A stretch of 64,000 nucleotides of DNA from Perca fluviatilis. Taxonomy: Eukaryota > Chordata > Actinopteri > Perciformes > Percidae. The stretch is taken from assembly GCF_010015445.1 (NCBI RefSeq), contig NC_053123.1, positions 10,285,934-10,349,933 on the forward strand. The letters run 5' to 3'. The translations under genes were made by a program, and so were the position numbers. Every line of letters starts with the position of its first letter. The first letter of the stretch is position 1. The notes below the pieces were generated by a model. The model made no database searches. It was not told the origin of the DNA and saw nothing but the letters and a program-made list of their open reading frames with translations. Of the stretch, positions 10,708 to 22,469 are shown one piece after another.

Positions 10708-13234
10708 ACTTTAACTTTCAGTTCTGGGAGATAACTGCCTTTGCTGCAGTTTAATAAAACATAATGGATTTATATCAATGGTGAATTCATTCCTCTGTTT
10801 TCCTTTTATCTGTCCATCCAAGCTGTTCATAGTGAAAGAGTGGGCCCGTGGAAGACCTAACTGAATCCAGCAAAGTACATTTTATTAAAAAGAAATCTTA
10901 ACAGGAGAAGTACTGTTACAAAAAAAAAAAAAAAAGCCTGACTGAATTCCTAATTTAGTGGACCATGACATACACCCAAGTAGAGAAAGGAAAAACCACA
11001 CTAGGAGCAGCATGATGAGCCATTAATTTAAAAACCTGCTGCAGTCGTGAGGAGCAGAAATACGTCCATTTTCTTGTACGTCACAGTTGACACTCGGTCT
11101 GCCTCAGAAAACACATTTTACTCTTGCGATGATAATGATGCAAATGGTGACAGCATGTCTGCTCTAATCCACTCAGGTATTAGACATATTGAAAAGACGC
11201 ACAGACCTGAGACCTGCAAAAATGCTAAGGCAACCTACGTACCTGCACGCCATCAGACTGAATATGATTTGGACCCGGTCTCGATTAGGAAGCAAGTGGA
11301 TCAGTGAAAAACTTTACTAATTTGGAGATCTTGGTCTTTGATGGAGATAATGCCTGAAGTGGAACATTCATTAGTGACTTAGAAATTCTCAGTAATCTTT
11401 AAATGATCAAAGATAGTCACTTTACTACTTTAATGACTTAAGATAAATTAAGCATAGCGTTCATGCAGGACACGGAAGTCACACACCCGCTGATTGAATC
11501 ATCATTCCTATCAGTCACACACCAATCACAGCCATTCTCACATCAAGGGGGTCCTTTTAAATGTGACTCCCTCCTCTCTGATCCCTGCTACACTGACACT
11601 GCCTCTCTCCCCAATGCTGCTGACAACGCTTTGCCTCCACCACCCTAGCCTTCACCTTCCTAGTTCAGAGTCCTAACATGACTCAAAGGTTAAAATGGTT
11701 TTCAATGTCTTTCTTTTGGCTCACTCTTTTTTTACCCAGGGGGTTTCCTGCATTGTGCTCCCTGTTTCAGTTTCACATGCTGCTTGGCTGGTCAAGGGAG
11801 CATCATCAAGAGCGGAGCCATCAGCGTCAAGCATAACTGTATTTCCATTTGTTGCAATAAATGGTTATATCTATGACGAGAGTGTTCCTGACTGAACAAT
11901 GGTTAATAAGATTGGTTTTCAGTACTGCATGGAAATCAGACTCATTTCATGCAAAAATATCCAATTTACGTACAGTATGTTCTTTTGTATACAATCTCTT
12001 TCATTGCACAGTCGCACCAAGTATTTTAGAACTGTGTTTATCAATTTTGGGCAACTAGGGCAGAAAGCAAAATGTATAAATGCTCACTTTGCAAGATAAG
12101 TAAACAAACTCATTACAAAAGAAGGTATTCAAGACCTGAAGTTGCAGATGTTTTTATAATAATGAATCTAGCCATATTGTGTTCTCAGTCCAGATTCCCT
12201 GCTCTGCATGGTGATAATGATTTGTAAAACTGTATACAGTATGATAGATGGTAACATGGTTCAATTCCAAAAATTGTCACAGATTTCTTATCTTTACATA
12301 TAATTGTGATTGAGATGTTCTGGGCATTTTTTTTGGGGGGGGGTATTTTTCTTTTGCATGTGAGAAGTGACCAAGCTCCTGATTATCTGTGTTCTTTTGA
12401 ATAAGGCCATTCTGCACGTTGTTAAAATGAAGAAAAAAAAAACTTTTAGGTTATTCAGATTACCCGTAGAATTGGCCTGAGGGTGTATGGGAATAAAGAT
12501 TAAAGTCCCTGATGTTCATAGATCTCTGGTGTGAGAACAGAGGGAGCTCCTTGAAAAATCTCTCCCTCTGTTTGATCTGCACCTGTCTGTGCCTTTAATT
12601 ATATTCTGTAATTTCTCTCCACAGGGTGGAAACACAAATGACTTAATGTCTTCTTTGTTGCTCGTATTTGTGTGGCGTCCAATGGTGTACTAGAATCAGA
12701 TCAGATTGATCGTCCTACTGTAGCACTCAATTCATAAAGTAACTATATAGTACTCCAACTGCTTATCCATCATATCACAGATGGACGACATTGATGGACT
12801 TATGTCAGATCTCTTAAAAAAAAAAGGCTAATATCAGCCCCAAATACGTCAAGCCGTATGTGCAAATTGGTTCCCCTGCTGTATACCTAAAATAGACAGA
12901 AGCCCAGTCCTGAGGCATGTACCAGACTGTGACTTTGAAAATAATTCCTCTATATCACACACACAACGGGATAAGCCAACTTGAATGCAAACATGTTTGT
13001 CATGAGATATGTATGTTGTCTATATACTGAAAAGGTGATTTTACTTTCTTTTGCTAAAGACATATTCACTGCTGATGTCACTTCCACTTGAAATATTTGT
13101 ATCATTTGTAAACCCAAATGAAGAAACATTTCAGTTTACACTGCAAACTAAATATATGCTTGTAATTGAGACTAGCACCAGTATGTTCTGATCTCTCTGT
13201 GCTTTATCACATTAAGTACATAGTAGTATATATT
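10708..13234. other. Unassigned AT-rich sequence
   Basis: I see no coding exon. There is a poly-A run at about 10920-10935 and a T8G10-type run at about 12329-12346. Open frames at 11047-11307 and 11463-11895 have no recognisable domain. Confidence 0.4.
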
Positions 13235-13459
13235 AAGATTCAATTAAATTCAATTTTATTTATAGTATCAAATCATAACAAGAGTTATCTCGAGACACTT
13301 TACAGATAGAGTAGGTCTAGACCACACTCTATAATTTCCAAAGCCCCAACAATTGCAGTAATTCCCTCAAGAGCAAGCATTAGCAGTGGCTATTGCAACA
13401 GTGGCAAGGAAGGAAAAACTCCCTTTTGGGAAGAAACCTCAGCAGACCCAGGCTCTTGA
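13235..13459 (-). repeat. 3' end of a LINE-type element, minus strand
   Basis: Read on the minus strand, the segment ends in GATTTGATACTATAAATAAA, AATTGAATTTAATTGAAT, a typical simple-repeat tail of a fish LINE. Upstream of that come CTGTAAAGTGTCTCGAGATA and GGTTTCTTCCCAAAAGGGAG. It is truncated by, or abuts, the inverted M2 copy that starts at about 13460. Confidence 0.6.
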
Positions 13460-13700
13460 TAAGATGAATATAGTCTTGCACTGCCAGACCTTCCTCCACT
13501 GCGGCGCTGTGAAGGAAGGTCTGGCTAGTCCACACAGCATTCCGGGAAGGATCCTCATAAATCCACCGGAGTTTAAAATTCCAACACAAATGAAGCGGAC
13601 GGTAACGGACATCCGGCTGAACAGAGGGACATCCGGCGGAATTTCCGCCGGCACCTGAGCAATCCCGGGACTGGAACTTCGTGGATATAGACTAAGGTGA
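13460..13700 (-). mobile_element. Family M2 internal-deletion derivative, inverted
   Basis: The body 13468-13692 (225 bp) lies between TAAGATGA (13460-13467) and TAAGGTGA (13693-13700), a 7/8 target duplication. Both ends of M2 are present, including the stem-loop (13483-13525). About half of the interior is missing: sequence jumps from CACAGCATTCCGGGA to TCCTCATAAATCCACCGGAG. The overlapping open frames 13380-13729 are repeat-derived. Confidence 0.8.
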
Positions 13701-16304
13701 ATGTAGAATTCGCCATTCAACCAAACCACCCAACGATTGCTCTTTTCAGTGCATATTTTCTGTGGCCTTTTATCACATTAACGAGCCAAACTCAACAGTC
13801 AATGTAATGTCCTGTATAATGCAACGACAACGTGCTGACACATCATTGCAGTGCTGCAATGCAACAGCCCACCTGGCTTTACCAACCACATACCCTCAGA
13901 GTAGAAAATGATTTGTCCAAACAAATGGAAGAAGCCTTGAGGTGGAGCCATTCAATGATGAATCTTTCTCTAGGAAAAATGAGTGCATAATAGGTACGGG
14001 GACGGGGTGATAAAAGGCGCAATAACAAGGAACGTGTTTTATTTGTTTCCACACTTCCATTACGCTCATACAATTTGAGTGAATACAGTTAGACAAGAAA
14101 TGTTGTTTGTTCAGTACCAAATGTATGGGTCTCTTACAGTGGTAATAGAAAATGTGTATACTGCCAATGAACACACTTTTCAAGGCAACTTCTTCTCTCT
14201 GTAGTTTTACCTTCCCAGAATCCTTCCTCTCTACAGTGCTACACATAAATGCATCTAAAAACACAACACTGTTATGCCTGAGTACAGTTCAAGCTTCAGA
14301 GCATTAGTGACTTAAACATCTTCTAAAACACTTTCAATACAGTAGATGATTAAACATAAATCAAGCATTATTTAAGTATAGAGCTGGATTTAGGGGGGAA
14401 ACTATTTGTGCAAATGATGCTGAAAATTACTAAATGGCAAGCAAATTGCTACTTATCTTACATTTTGAAGGTCCAACTGTGATAGCTGTCCGTCAATAAC
14501 CCTGTAATCATATTCCAAAGCATCTCTGTCTTCCATGGGCAGCACTGATGACAACTTAAATCATTTAGATTAACACATTCAGTTGCCGTGAGACTTTGTT
14601 GCTATGTCAGGCTCAGACTGACACGCTATAAAGCCCCATTAGGACTGACTTTCACTTACCGACCTATTTACAGTTGGAATAAATGGACAGAAATAAGCCA
14701 ATATCGCGGTGTGTAAATGTGTTAGCACATTAGTTCAGCAGCATGCCAAACTCGCGAAGTTGGGTAGTTAAGTCGTCTATTTCATATGATGTCATCTGTT
14801 ACAGAAATAGGCTTCAACTGTCAGAGCCAATAATGTTAGAGATGAAAACGTGAAACCGTCTGAATGTCAATGAGGGATCATTGCTTCAGTGTTGCATCAA
14901 ATTGACGTGCACTGAATGAGACTGTTTGAATACATTTCAGTCGAGGTGTACAGGGCTGTTTAGGAACTGGAGATATTCACAAAAGTATGACTCTATTACA
15001 AACTTATTTTCCAATTTTCAGGTTTTAATACAGTTTAGATTTTTTTATTTGAACCTGCTGTACATTATACAGAATGAATAAGCTGTCACTGCAAGTTTTT
15101 ATTGTCAACAAACTCCACTACCTGAATTAAAAAAAAAAAAAAAAAAAATCCTTAACTGCATTGTTGGAATAAATGCAACACTTGAGAGTGTTTTAGACGT
15201 CTAAGGTGTCACTCATGGTCTGATGCAACCTTGTGCAAATGGGTTGAATAATTAGTAAAGGGCTCCTTGAAAATGATGTTCTTCATAACCTTTTATGGTT
15301 CTGAATAAGTCAGTTACTTTAAATAACTGTCGGGCCTCATTACTGTATCCGAGTTGCATGAGAATGCCTTAAGGTGCCTCTTCTTTCCTAAACAATTAAC
15401 ATCAGGTTTTATTATGAGGCTGTCAACCTTTTTTTATTGTCTGGTTATATTTAAATTTTAATGAGCGAGGCAGTCCTCAGCTTAAACTCCATTTCTAACT
15501 TCCTGACAAAAACAAAGAACAGATTGTTTGATCACATTAGCTTAGTTTATCTTTGTATGTGTACCTCTTGTAGGTTTTGACGATACTGTGTAGAAAATAC
15601 TACATTCTGTCTTATTTATGGCAATTGCTCCTCTCCTGACAATGTTTTCATTTTTTAGCTACGCCACAGGTACTTTTATTGCCTTAGCTGATTCATACAC
15701 TGAGATGCTGCTACTGTAACAGAAATGAAAGATTTTAAGACTCAATAAAGCATTGAGTGAAGGGTAATGCCAGTGTTTATGATTTCACATCTCTACCTTA
15801 AATTACAAGCAGTGCACCAAATAGGGACATTGATTTAACCCTCATGTTTTGTGGACAATGGCTTCACTTAGGCTACTCATTGTTTGGGGTCCCACAGCCA
15901 TCAATAAATGTCGTCCTATGAATATATATGTTTCTTTTTTTCTTTCCTTATTAAAACCCAATATGAAACTATTGAAGTAGTAACCCACACACTGGACTTG
16001 ACATTTGATGAAGGTGCAACAATACAGAATTGACCATAAAGCATAGCTTTCACACCAAATAAAGAGCTATTTCTTTCATATAATATATGGGCTATTTATG
16101 AACAAATATATGTAATTTGTTTGCCAATAAGTCATTCACAGACTGTACACTGTATAGTGAAGCTACAAATGTGAGTAGGCCTCTCTGGGGTCTAACATCC
16201 CGTTAGACCTCATTTAAAAAACTGTAATAAAGCTCCAACGACGAAATCCAATAGACTTATTTGGTATTAAGGAGGGGTGGTGCTGTGTAAAAAGTACTGT
16301 CAGC
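13701..16304. other. Unassigned sequence with a 20-base poly-A run
   Basis: I see no gene or recognisable element. A poly-A run occupies 15129-15148. The open frame 13896-14264 (-) has no domain I can recognise. ACCCTCATGTTTTGTGG near 15838 resembles a common fish MITE end but cannot be extended. Confidence 0.4.
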
Positions 16305-16558
16305 ACCAATCATGGGGCGGCTGTGGCTCAGTGGTAGAGCAGTCACCTGCTAATCGGAAGGTTGGTGGTCCGATCCCTGGCCCTGCAGTCCCATGTCGAA
16401 GTGTCCTTGGGCAAGACACCGATGAGCAGGTGGCACCTTGTACGGCAGCCTCGGCCACAGTGTGTGAATGGTGAATGGTTCCTGTACTATGTTAAAGCAC
16501 TTTGAGTAGTCGTTAAGACTAGAAAAGCGCTATATAAATACAGTCCATTTACCAATCA
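16305..16558 (+). mobile_element. tRNA-derived SINE with target-site duplication
   Basis: The head at 16314 reads GGGGCGGCTGTGGCTCAGTG and carries an RNA polymerase III box A (TGGCTCAGTGGTAGAGC). A degenerate box B follows (GGTTGGTGGTCCGATCCC, 16361-16378). The body has GTCGAAGTGTCCTTGGGCAA and TGTGTGAATGGTGAATGG. The tail is GAAAAGCGCTATATAAATAC, then AGTCCATTT. The duplication ACCAATCA occurs at 16305-16312 and 16551-16558. This is a retroposed copy, not a tRNA gene. The open frame 16277-16474 is incidental. Confidence 0.9.
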
Positions 16559-17753
16559 CAGATATAGAATGTGTCAATATCCATTGTATTTAGCAATGTG
16601 TTGCAGCTGGGGGTTTTAAAAAAAACAGAGTAGTTATTGCTAAAATAGATGTTACACTCTTACGCACATCTAACTCTCAATAAAAAAAAAAACCCAGAGA
16701 AAGCACGTCTTGCTGGTAAGCCCAGAGAAACCCATTCATCTCATTCAAACAGAATCATTTAATTAAAGACTGAGAATTCTGTCATATCTTTATTCAGAAA
16801 GGTTAATGTTGACTGAATGACATTAATTAGAAGGGCTACATGAAGGTCACAGGTGGAAGCAGTCAGAATATCTCCATTTTCTCACATTTTTGTTTAAAAT
16901 GCTCTCAGCGTATATGTCAGAAATGTAATAGAAAAAAAAAGAATCCTCAGCGCTTTGTTCCACACAGTACCTGCTCATAGGCCACAGAGGAAATGAAAAA
17001 AAAAAACGCAAGGCCAGGGAGACCACAGTGTGAGAAGGAAACAGAGCCGGTCGTGACATACTTGTATCATTTGTTTCTTAAAAAAAGTACTTTGTCTCTG
17101 CACTGTGGATGCACATTCACAATTGTAGCCTTGGGGTGACTTCCCCCCCCTGCGGTTCAGATTGGATCTCTGTCTGGGAGGAAATGTTCCCTCACAGCCA
17201 GGCATGACGACAGCATGCAGAAGACACTACACAGAGAGGTAGCCTGCTGGTTCGGCTCTGATGAAATCGAGAAGACAAGTATATTTCTTCTTCTTCTTTG
17301 TTATGTTCATAATCTCTGGTTTTTGAATGGAGTCGTCTCCCTAAGACACAGACAAAATCAGGGTCAGGTCAGGATTTTGAATGCTCAATTTAGCGTAATA
17401 CAGTCTGTCAGTCTGGTTGGTTGCACAGCAGCGAACAGAGACTTTAAAATATGATCTTTAGTTGCCATGCTCAGCAAACATTGCACTGCATTGTAGAAAT
17501 AGACAAGACATTCATTAACCAAGTCACACTTTGCAATCAGTTTCCCTTTTATGTGTTTCACATTTAAACCTGTAACTGCAGTGCTCCTATTGGACACAGT
17601 CGTAAAAAGCATACTTTCTGCAGGTTTCTTCAAAATCCAGGCAGTGGTGTCTGAGGCATCATTCAAGACAAATGTTAAAGAAACTAACCTTAAATGCTAG
17701 CAGATCTCTGGGTGATAACGATATACAGACGGATGCAAATACTAAATACTACC
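16559..17753. other. Unassigned sequence
   Basis: I see no gene or recognisable element. Open frames on the minus strand (16847-17059, 16975-17205, 17385-17666) have no conserved motifs. Confidence 0.4.
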
Positions 17754-18302
17754 TTAAAGGCCCAGTGCGTTTAGGTGTTCATTATCAAAATCTGTGTTTC
17801 CCGTTCACAAACTTGAACTTTTTCATGAATATTGACCACCACCATCAATTCCAAGTATTCCTTTTGGCTTGAAATTTTACATTTGCATTCGAATGAACTG
17901 GGGTAGACGCTCCATATTCATGCGCCATCTTGAAATACGTTAGCCGGTAAGGGACATACAGGACATACTGCTCCGCCTTTCGCGTTTTCGCTGTCACATG
18001 ATAAACTCACATGTGCTGCTAATGCTGCTAATGGGTATCGTTGCTTCCTGGGCCCAGGAAGTTTGAAGAAGGAAACATGGAGGACCACACATATTCAAAA
18101 TCCAAATTTCAGGAACAGGAGTCTTCTTCTTTGCCCAGAAAAAGAAAAAGGATCTTCAAAAAGAACAAGAGACCGGCTTTTTGAAGCGTGAAGGCTACCG
18201 TAGCTGTAATACGTACTTTGAACTGCGTGGTGCGAGAGAGTTGATTGCGATATATGATCTCAACGCTAGATGGGAGAAATTCCTACACATTGGACCTTTT
18301 AA
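17754..18302. mobile_element. TTAA-flanked MITE, family T2
   Basis: The body 17758-18298 (541 bp) begins AGGCCCAGTGCGTTTAGG and ends CCTACACATTGGACCTT, an imperfect inverted repeat. TTAA lies at 17754-17757 and 18299-18302. The right end, inverted, reads AAGGTCCAATGTGTAGGA, which I recognise as an abundant fish MITE terminus. There is no transposase frame. Confidence 0.75.
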
Positions 18303-19247
18303 GGAAGTTTAACATTTTGTTTTATTGAAAATGTGTAATAAAAGACACTATGGTCATTTCTGAATAAGTAGCCTGTGTTTTCATTTCAGATTTTAACACA
18401 GCAATTTCTTAGTGATATTGTGGCCTGCATGTTACAGTAACCCAAGCAGGATTAAATAAAAAAGAAGGTGGAATTTAAGGATTAACACTTGCACTTCTGA
18501 ATCTGCACAAAAGTCTGAGCCAAAGTCTGAGCATCTATATATCCTGGAAATTGTAAACGATCCAAAGCCCAAATAAATCTTTGTGCAAGTGCCATTGTTT
18601 AGGGATAATTGTGTCTAAAAAAAAACAAAGAGCTTACACCACAATGATGTATGTGGATGCTCTCTCTCACTGAGCAAGAGAAGCTTGCGCTGACCCACTT
18701 TAGACCCATATGTGAAGGTGATGTATGGAGGATGTTGGAGAGGAAGAAATGAGGCACTGCGTGAAGATGTGTAAAAGAAGAAAGCTGACCGGATTTAACC
18801 TACTACATTTTAATTGCTCAAGTTTATATTGCCAGCTGATAATTATCGTGTCGGGCACATCATCTTTTTTCTTTCTTTCTCAATCAACAGCAGCTCAATA
18901 AACGGATGGTTACCCTTCTTCTTGAGATTATAACACATCAAGAAAGATGTGGTTTAATGATAGTAATAAAATATTAAAAATGTAATGACTTAGAGCAATG
19001 AATTATTGACCAAATACTGAGCCCTGTGGGTCCAAATAACAAAGACTCAATATTACTTTTTTTTTTTTTTAATCTGTCAGTGTCAAGCATAGACTGTTAA
19101 TGGTGTCAAGTGGCTATATGTACCTTTCAGTTTGTGTTGATTCTAACGTCCGCTTTGGACAAGAGCAGTAGTTTTTTTACCACACCTGCTGTCGTAAAGG
19201 TCTTTTATTTACGGTGCTGTTTTGCCCACTGTATATTACAGAGTTCA
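18303..19247. other. Unassigned AT-rich sequence
   Basis: I see no gene or recognisable element. A T-run lies at about 19058-19071. Confidence 0.4.
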
Positions 19248-20059
19248 GGGAGGTCAGTCCGAAACGCGATTATGCAATCGCATAATTCAATGCATAATCA
19301 ACCAAAGGCCGCATTTTTTCAAATATGGCGCACTTTCGTCGCATAAATTGCCGATTTCCGCGCAAAATATGCGGTGCTTGCATGATTTCATAATCCCCGC
19401 ATTTTCGTTGCAAAAAAGTCACATATACAGTATCTTAGCAGAAAGTTGAAAATTTTTTGCGTTTACTTCACACAAGAGCAGCCATTTTCCCCTGTTGCCA
19501 TGGGAACGTTATGAAGTGACGTAATAACGCGACGTGAACATCATCGAAAAGCAGGGCGTTGGAGGTTGAATTTGACATATACTTTGAGTCTCTTAAGTTG
19601 GTATCCAATAAGAAAGCTATCTTAATATCTGATGTCTACTCAAATTTCTTTGTTTAAGTGCTCCTGCCGTCTATATTATTAACGATTTTTGAAAGTCTGT
19701 CTCTTTTGTATCTTTTATTTCCCTCTGATTAGCCTATTACTTTCATTTTTACTTTAATATTATATTATTTGTATATATTTTTTTATCTTATTTGTTTACT
19801 TATTGCAATGACTGAATATCTGTAAACTATTTTTGGAAATTAAGTTTAAAAAAAAGCAGGGTGTTGGGGGAATCACTTTTTCTTCTCTTTTTCATCAAAC
19901 CGCATTTTTTGCAAGTTCCCGCAATTTCATCGCATAAAATTGCATAAATATCCTGCATATTCCATTAGATTTTTTAAGAAAACGTGCCGCATAATCAAGG
20001 ATTTTGCCCGCAACAATCACAAAAAAACTCAGCGTTTTTCTGGAAGGACTGGGAGGTCA
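19248..20059 (+). mobile_element. DNA transposon with 8-9-bp target duplication, split by a LINE insertion
   Basis: GGGAGGTCA occurs at 19248-19256 and 20051-20059, a perfect 9-bp (at least 8-bp) flanking duplication. Inside, the left end has GTCCGAAACGCGATTATGCA and repeated GCATAATC / GCGCAAAATATGCGG motifs. The right end has the inverted counterparts GCCGCATAATCAAGG and CTCAGCGTTTTTCTGGAAGG. Removing the LINE insertion and one target copy leaves about 490 bp. The 8-bp duplication fits hAT or P-type transposition. No transposase frame is present. Confidence 0.75.
19547..19867 (+). mobile_element. 5'-truncated L1-like LINE 3' end with 16-bp target duplication
   Basis: AAAAGCAGGGCGTTGG (19547-19562) is repeated as AAAAGCAGGGTGTTGG (19852-19867), so 289 bp were inserted into the surrounding DNA transposon. 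The insert is T-rich, non-coding and ends AAATTAAGTTTAAAA. A long target duplication with an A-rich 3' end is the signature of target-primed reverse transcription. The only mismatch between the two target copies is CG to TG, which fits CpG decay. Assignment to the L1 group is a guess from composition. Confidence 0.75.
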
Positions 20060-21429
20060 TATAGTTGCGATAAATGTTTTGCCCAGAAAGAAAATCATTC
20101 ATTTACAATAAGAGAATAAGTTACAGATGCAGCGTTGCATTTCAAGTGCTGCATACGGTAACTTAACCTACTTTGTATGTCTCCTGAGGTAAACCGGGTA
20201 TCACTGTCACTGTGTCACGAGCCAAAGCATTAAGAGTTTGTTGTAGCAACCAACATAGTAATAACATAAATTCATATAGTGCATTTCATGAAACAGAAGG
20301 ACGCTTTACACAAGGACGTAATTTAATGGAGGCAACTGACGTCCACATCGCGCCTTGTAAAGTTATTTTATGAATGAAATAGACATATTACATTCCTGAG
20401 GGCCAATTCGGGTGGGTTTTGAATCATTTACAATCCCGTAACGTTTTCGCCTTTTGTCGCCTTTCCCCTTTCCCTTTTAGCTTTTAGTTCTTTGTTTAAT
20501 TTCCTTCTTTTATGTGATGGTCCTGCCCAAGTATCAGCCATAACTACAGCAGATAACTTAACATTAAAATAACATTAAAATACAATTAGGCCTATATAAA
20601 GAGATCTCCTGCTTTGTACCTGGCTCAAAAGGCTGGACACGCTAACACAGGCTTCCCAGTGTTACAAAAAAATCTGTGACCCATCAAAATGTGTTACTGT
20701 AGCGCTGTCTACCTGCCGCAAATCATTCTGTGACTGCGAAGGAAAAATCAAACCCGGGCAGAGGCTTTACTAAAAACTATACAAAATATTGTTTTTTAGT
20801 TAGTCTCGTTTACCGTTGCATGTCATTTAAGATCATTGTATGAAAAATGACAGAGCTTCAGAAAAATTAAAGTTACATATAGTCACTTCAAGGTATGGTA
20901 CGCTGCTGAATACACTCTCTAGTCTGGTGTGTTGGTAATTGTATTCATAGCAACAACAAAAAAACCCACTATATTTGAGGTCATACTCTAATGTAGGGGC
21001 TATGTTTGGCCTATTTGGATCAGCTGGGATTTGTGAGGTCCACAGATAGTTGCTGAGAGTCAATGATACATGATGCCTATAAGGATGCAGGGTAATTGCC
21101 GGTTACATTGCGAACTTGACAAATTGCCTCCACCGCAGCAAGGCCCCTCAAGTGTAACAAGCCCCATGAGGTCAGTCTCAGGTTAAGAGTGTTATCAGCT
21201 ATTGACCTTGACTTTTCACTTTCACTTGTGCATGGAAACGGGTGGCCCGGGGATTGAGGCAAGAAACATGAATGCCCATTAAAAGTCTCATCGCCATACT
21301 CCAAGTGTTGGGTAAGGGCTGTACGTATGCTCAGAAGCCCAGATGTACATAAGGTCAGCTCAATATGCATGAAGCACAATTTTACAATTCAATTTGAAGG
21401 ACTATAGATTTTGGGGTTTTTCTGCAATA
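20060..21429. other. Unassigned sequence with a short LINE-tail remnant
   Basis: About 20262-20320 (AATTCATATAGTGCATTTCA, then GACGCTTTACACAA) resembles an inverted LINE 3' end of the 'GTAAAGCG... TATATGAATTT' type. Otherwise I see nothing. The minus-strand open frames 20833-21063 and 21077-21379 lack recognisable motifs. Confidence 0.35.
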
Positions 21430-21790
21430 TTAAAGGAATAGTTAGACATTTCGGGAAATACGCTTATTTGCTGCTCTCATGTCTGGATGGTAATGTGAAG
21501 ACACCGCCAGCAGCTGGTTGGCTCAGCTTAGCGCAACAGTCTCTGCATGCAGTTTTTAATCACTGGTTCGAGCAAATTAAACAAATGAGATATGATGTAT
21601 TAAATGAGTGAGCTGTAGAGGTGCTGGTAGGCAGATATTGTCACCGTTTGACAGAGCCAGGCTAGCTGTTTTCCATGTTTCCCTGTCTTTGCGCAAAACT
21701 TAGTTAACCAACTGCTAGCAGTAGCATCATATTTACCATAACGACATGACATCTAACTCTCGCCGAGAAAATATCTAACTATTCACTTAA
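21430..21790. mobile_element. TTAA-flanked MITE, family T3
   Basis: The body 21434-21786 (353 bp) begins AGGAATAGTTAGACATTTCG and ends AATATCTAACTATTCAC, an inverted repeat of about 20 bp with few mismatches. TTAA is at 21430-21433 and 21787-21790. The second TTAA is shared with the next element. The left end is a very common teleost MITE terminus. Confidence 0.8.
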
Positions 21791-22469
21791 AGGAACACGC
21801 CGACTTATTGGGAATTTAGCTTATTCACCGTAAGCCCCCAGAGTTAGACAACTCGATACATACCCTTCTCATCTCTGTGCGTGCTGTAAGGCTGTCTGAC
21901 GGCTCCAGCGGCATCAGCCCATCACAGAACATGCAGGTGAATGGTTTCAGCAATCCTACTGCTCGAATAAGTGACAAAATAACAGCAACTATTTTTATAT
22001 ATAATGTTGAGATTTAGAACACAAGCGTTGGCGTAACAACGTAACATGACACACAGCCGTCTTCTAACCATAAACAAACCGGGAACTATATTCTCAGGCG
22101 GAAAAATATAGTACTTGGGTGGAGTGATATGCTCGCAGCAACCCTGTCTGAGAATATAGTTCCCGGTTTGTTTACTGATAGAAGATGGCTGTGTCTCATG
22201 TTACGTTGTTTTTTGTACACGCTGTGACTCTACAAATCACAACATGTAAATAGGAACATGTTGGTGTTATTTTGTCACTTTTGTCATAATTCGGAGCAGT
22301 AGGCTAGTTGGAACCAGTTACCTGCAGGATCTGTGCTGGGCTAAGCTAATGCTGGAGCCGTCAGACAGCGTTACAGCACGCACGGAGATGAGAAGGGTAT
22401 GTATCGACTTATCTTACTCTGGGGGTTACGATTAATAAGCTAAATTCCCGTGTCGGCATGTTCCTTTAA
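21787..22469. mobile_element. TTAA-flanked foldback element, family T4
   Basis: The body 21791-22465 (675 bp) is one long imperfect palindrome. The left arm starts AGGAACACGCCGACTTATTG and the right arm ends GTGTCGGCATGTTCCT. Inner blocks such as AACAAACCGGGAACTATATT (about 22074) return inverted at about 22154-22173. TTAA lies at 21787-21790 and 22466-22469. Arms of about 300 bp make this a foldback-type non-autonomous element. Confidence 0.85.

Noticed and set aside
16319..16390. tRNA gene
   Set aside because: It has box A and a box-B-like core but lacks a full cloverleaf, continues into a SINE body and is flanked by a target duplication.
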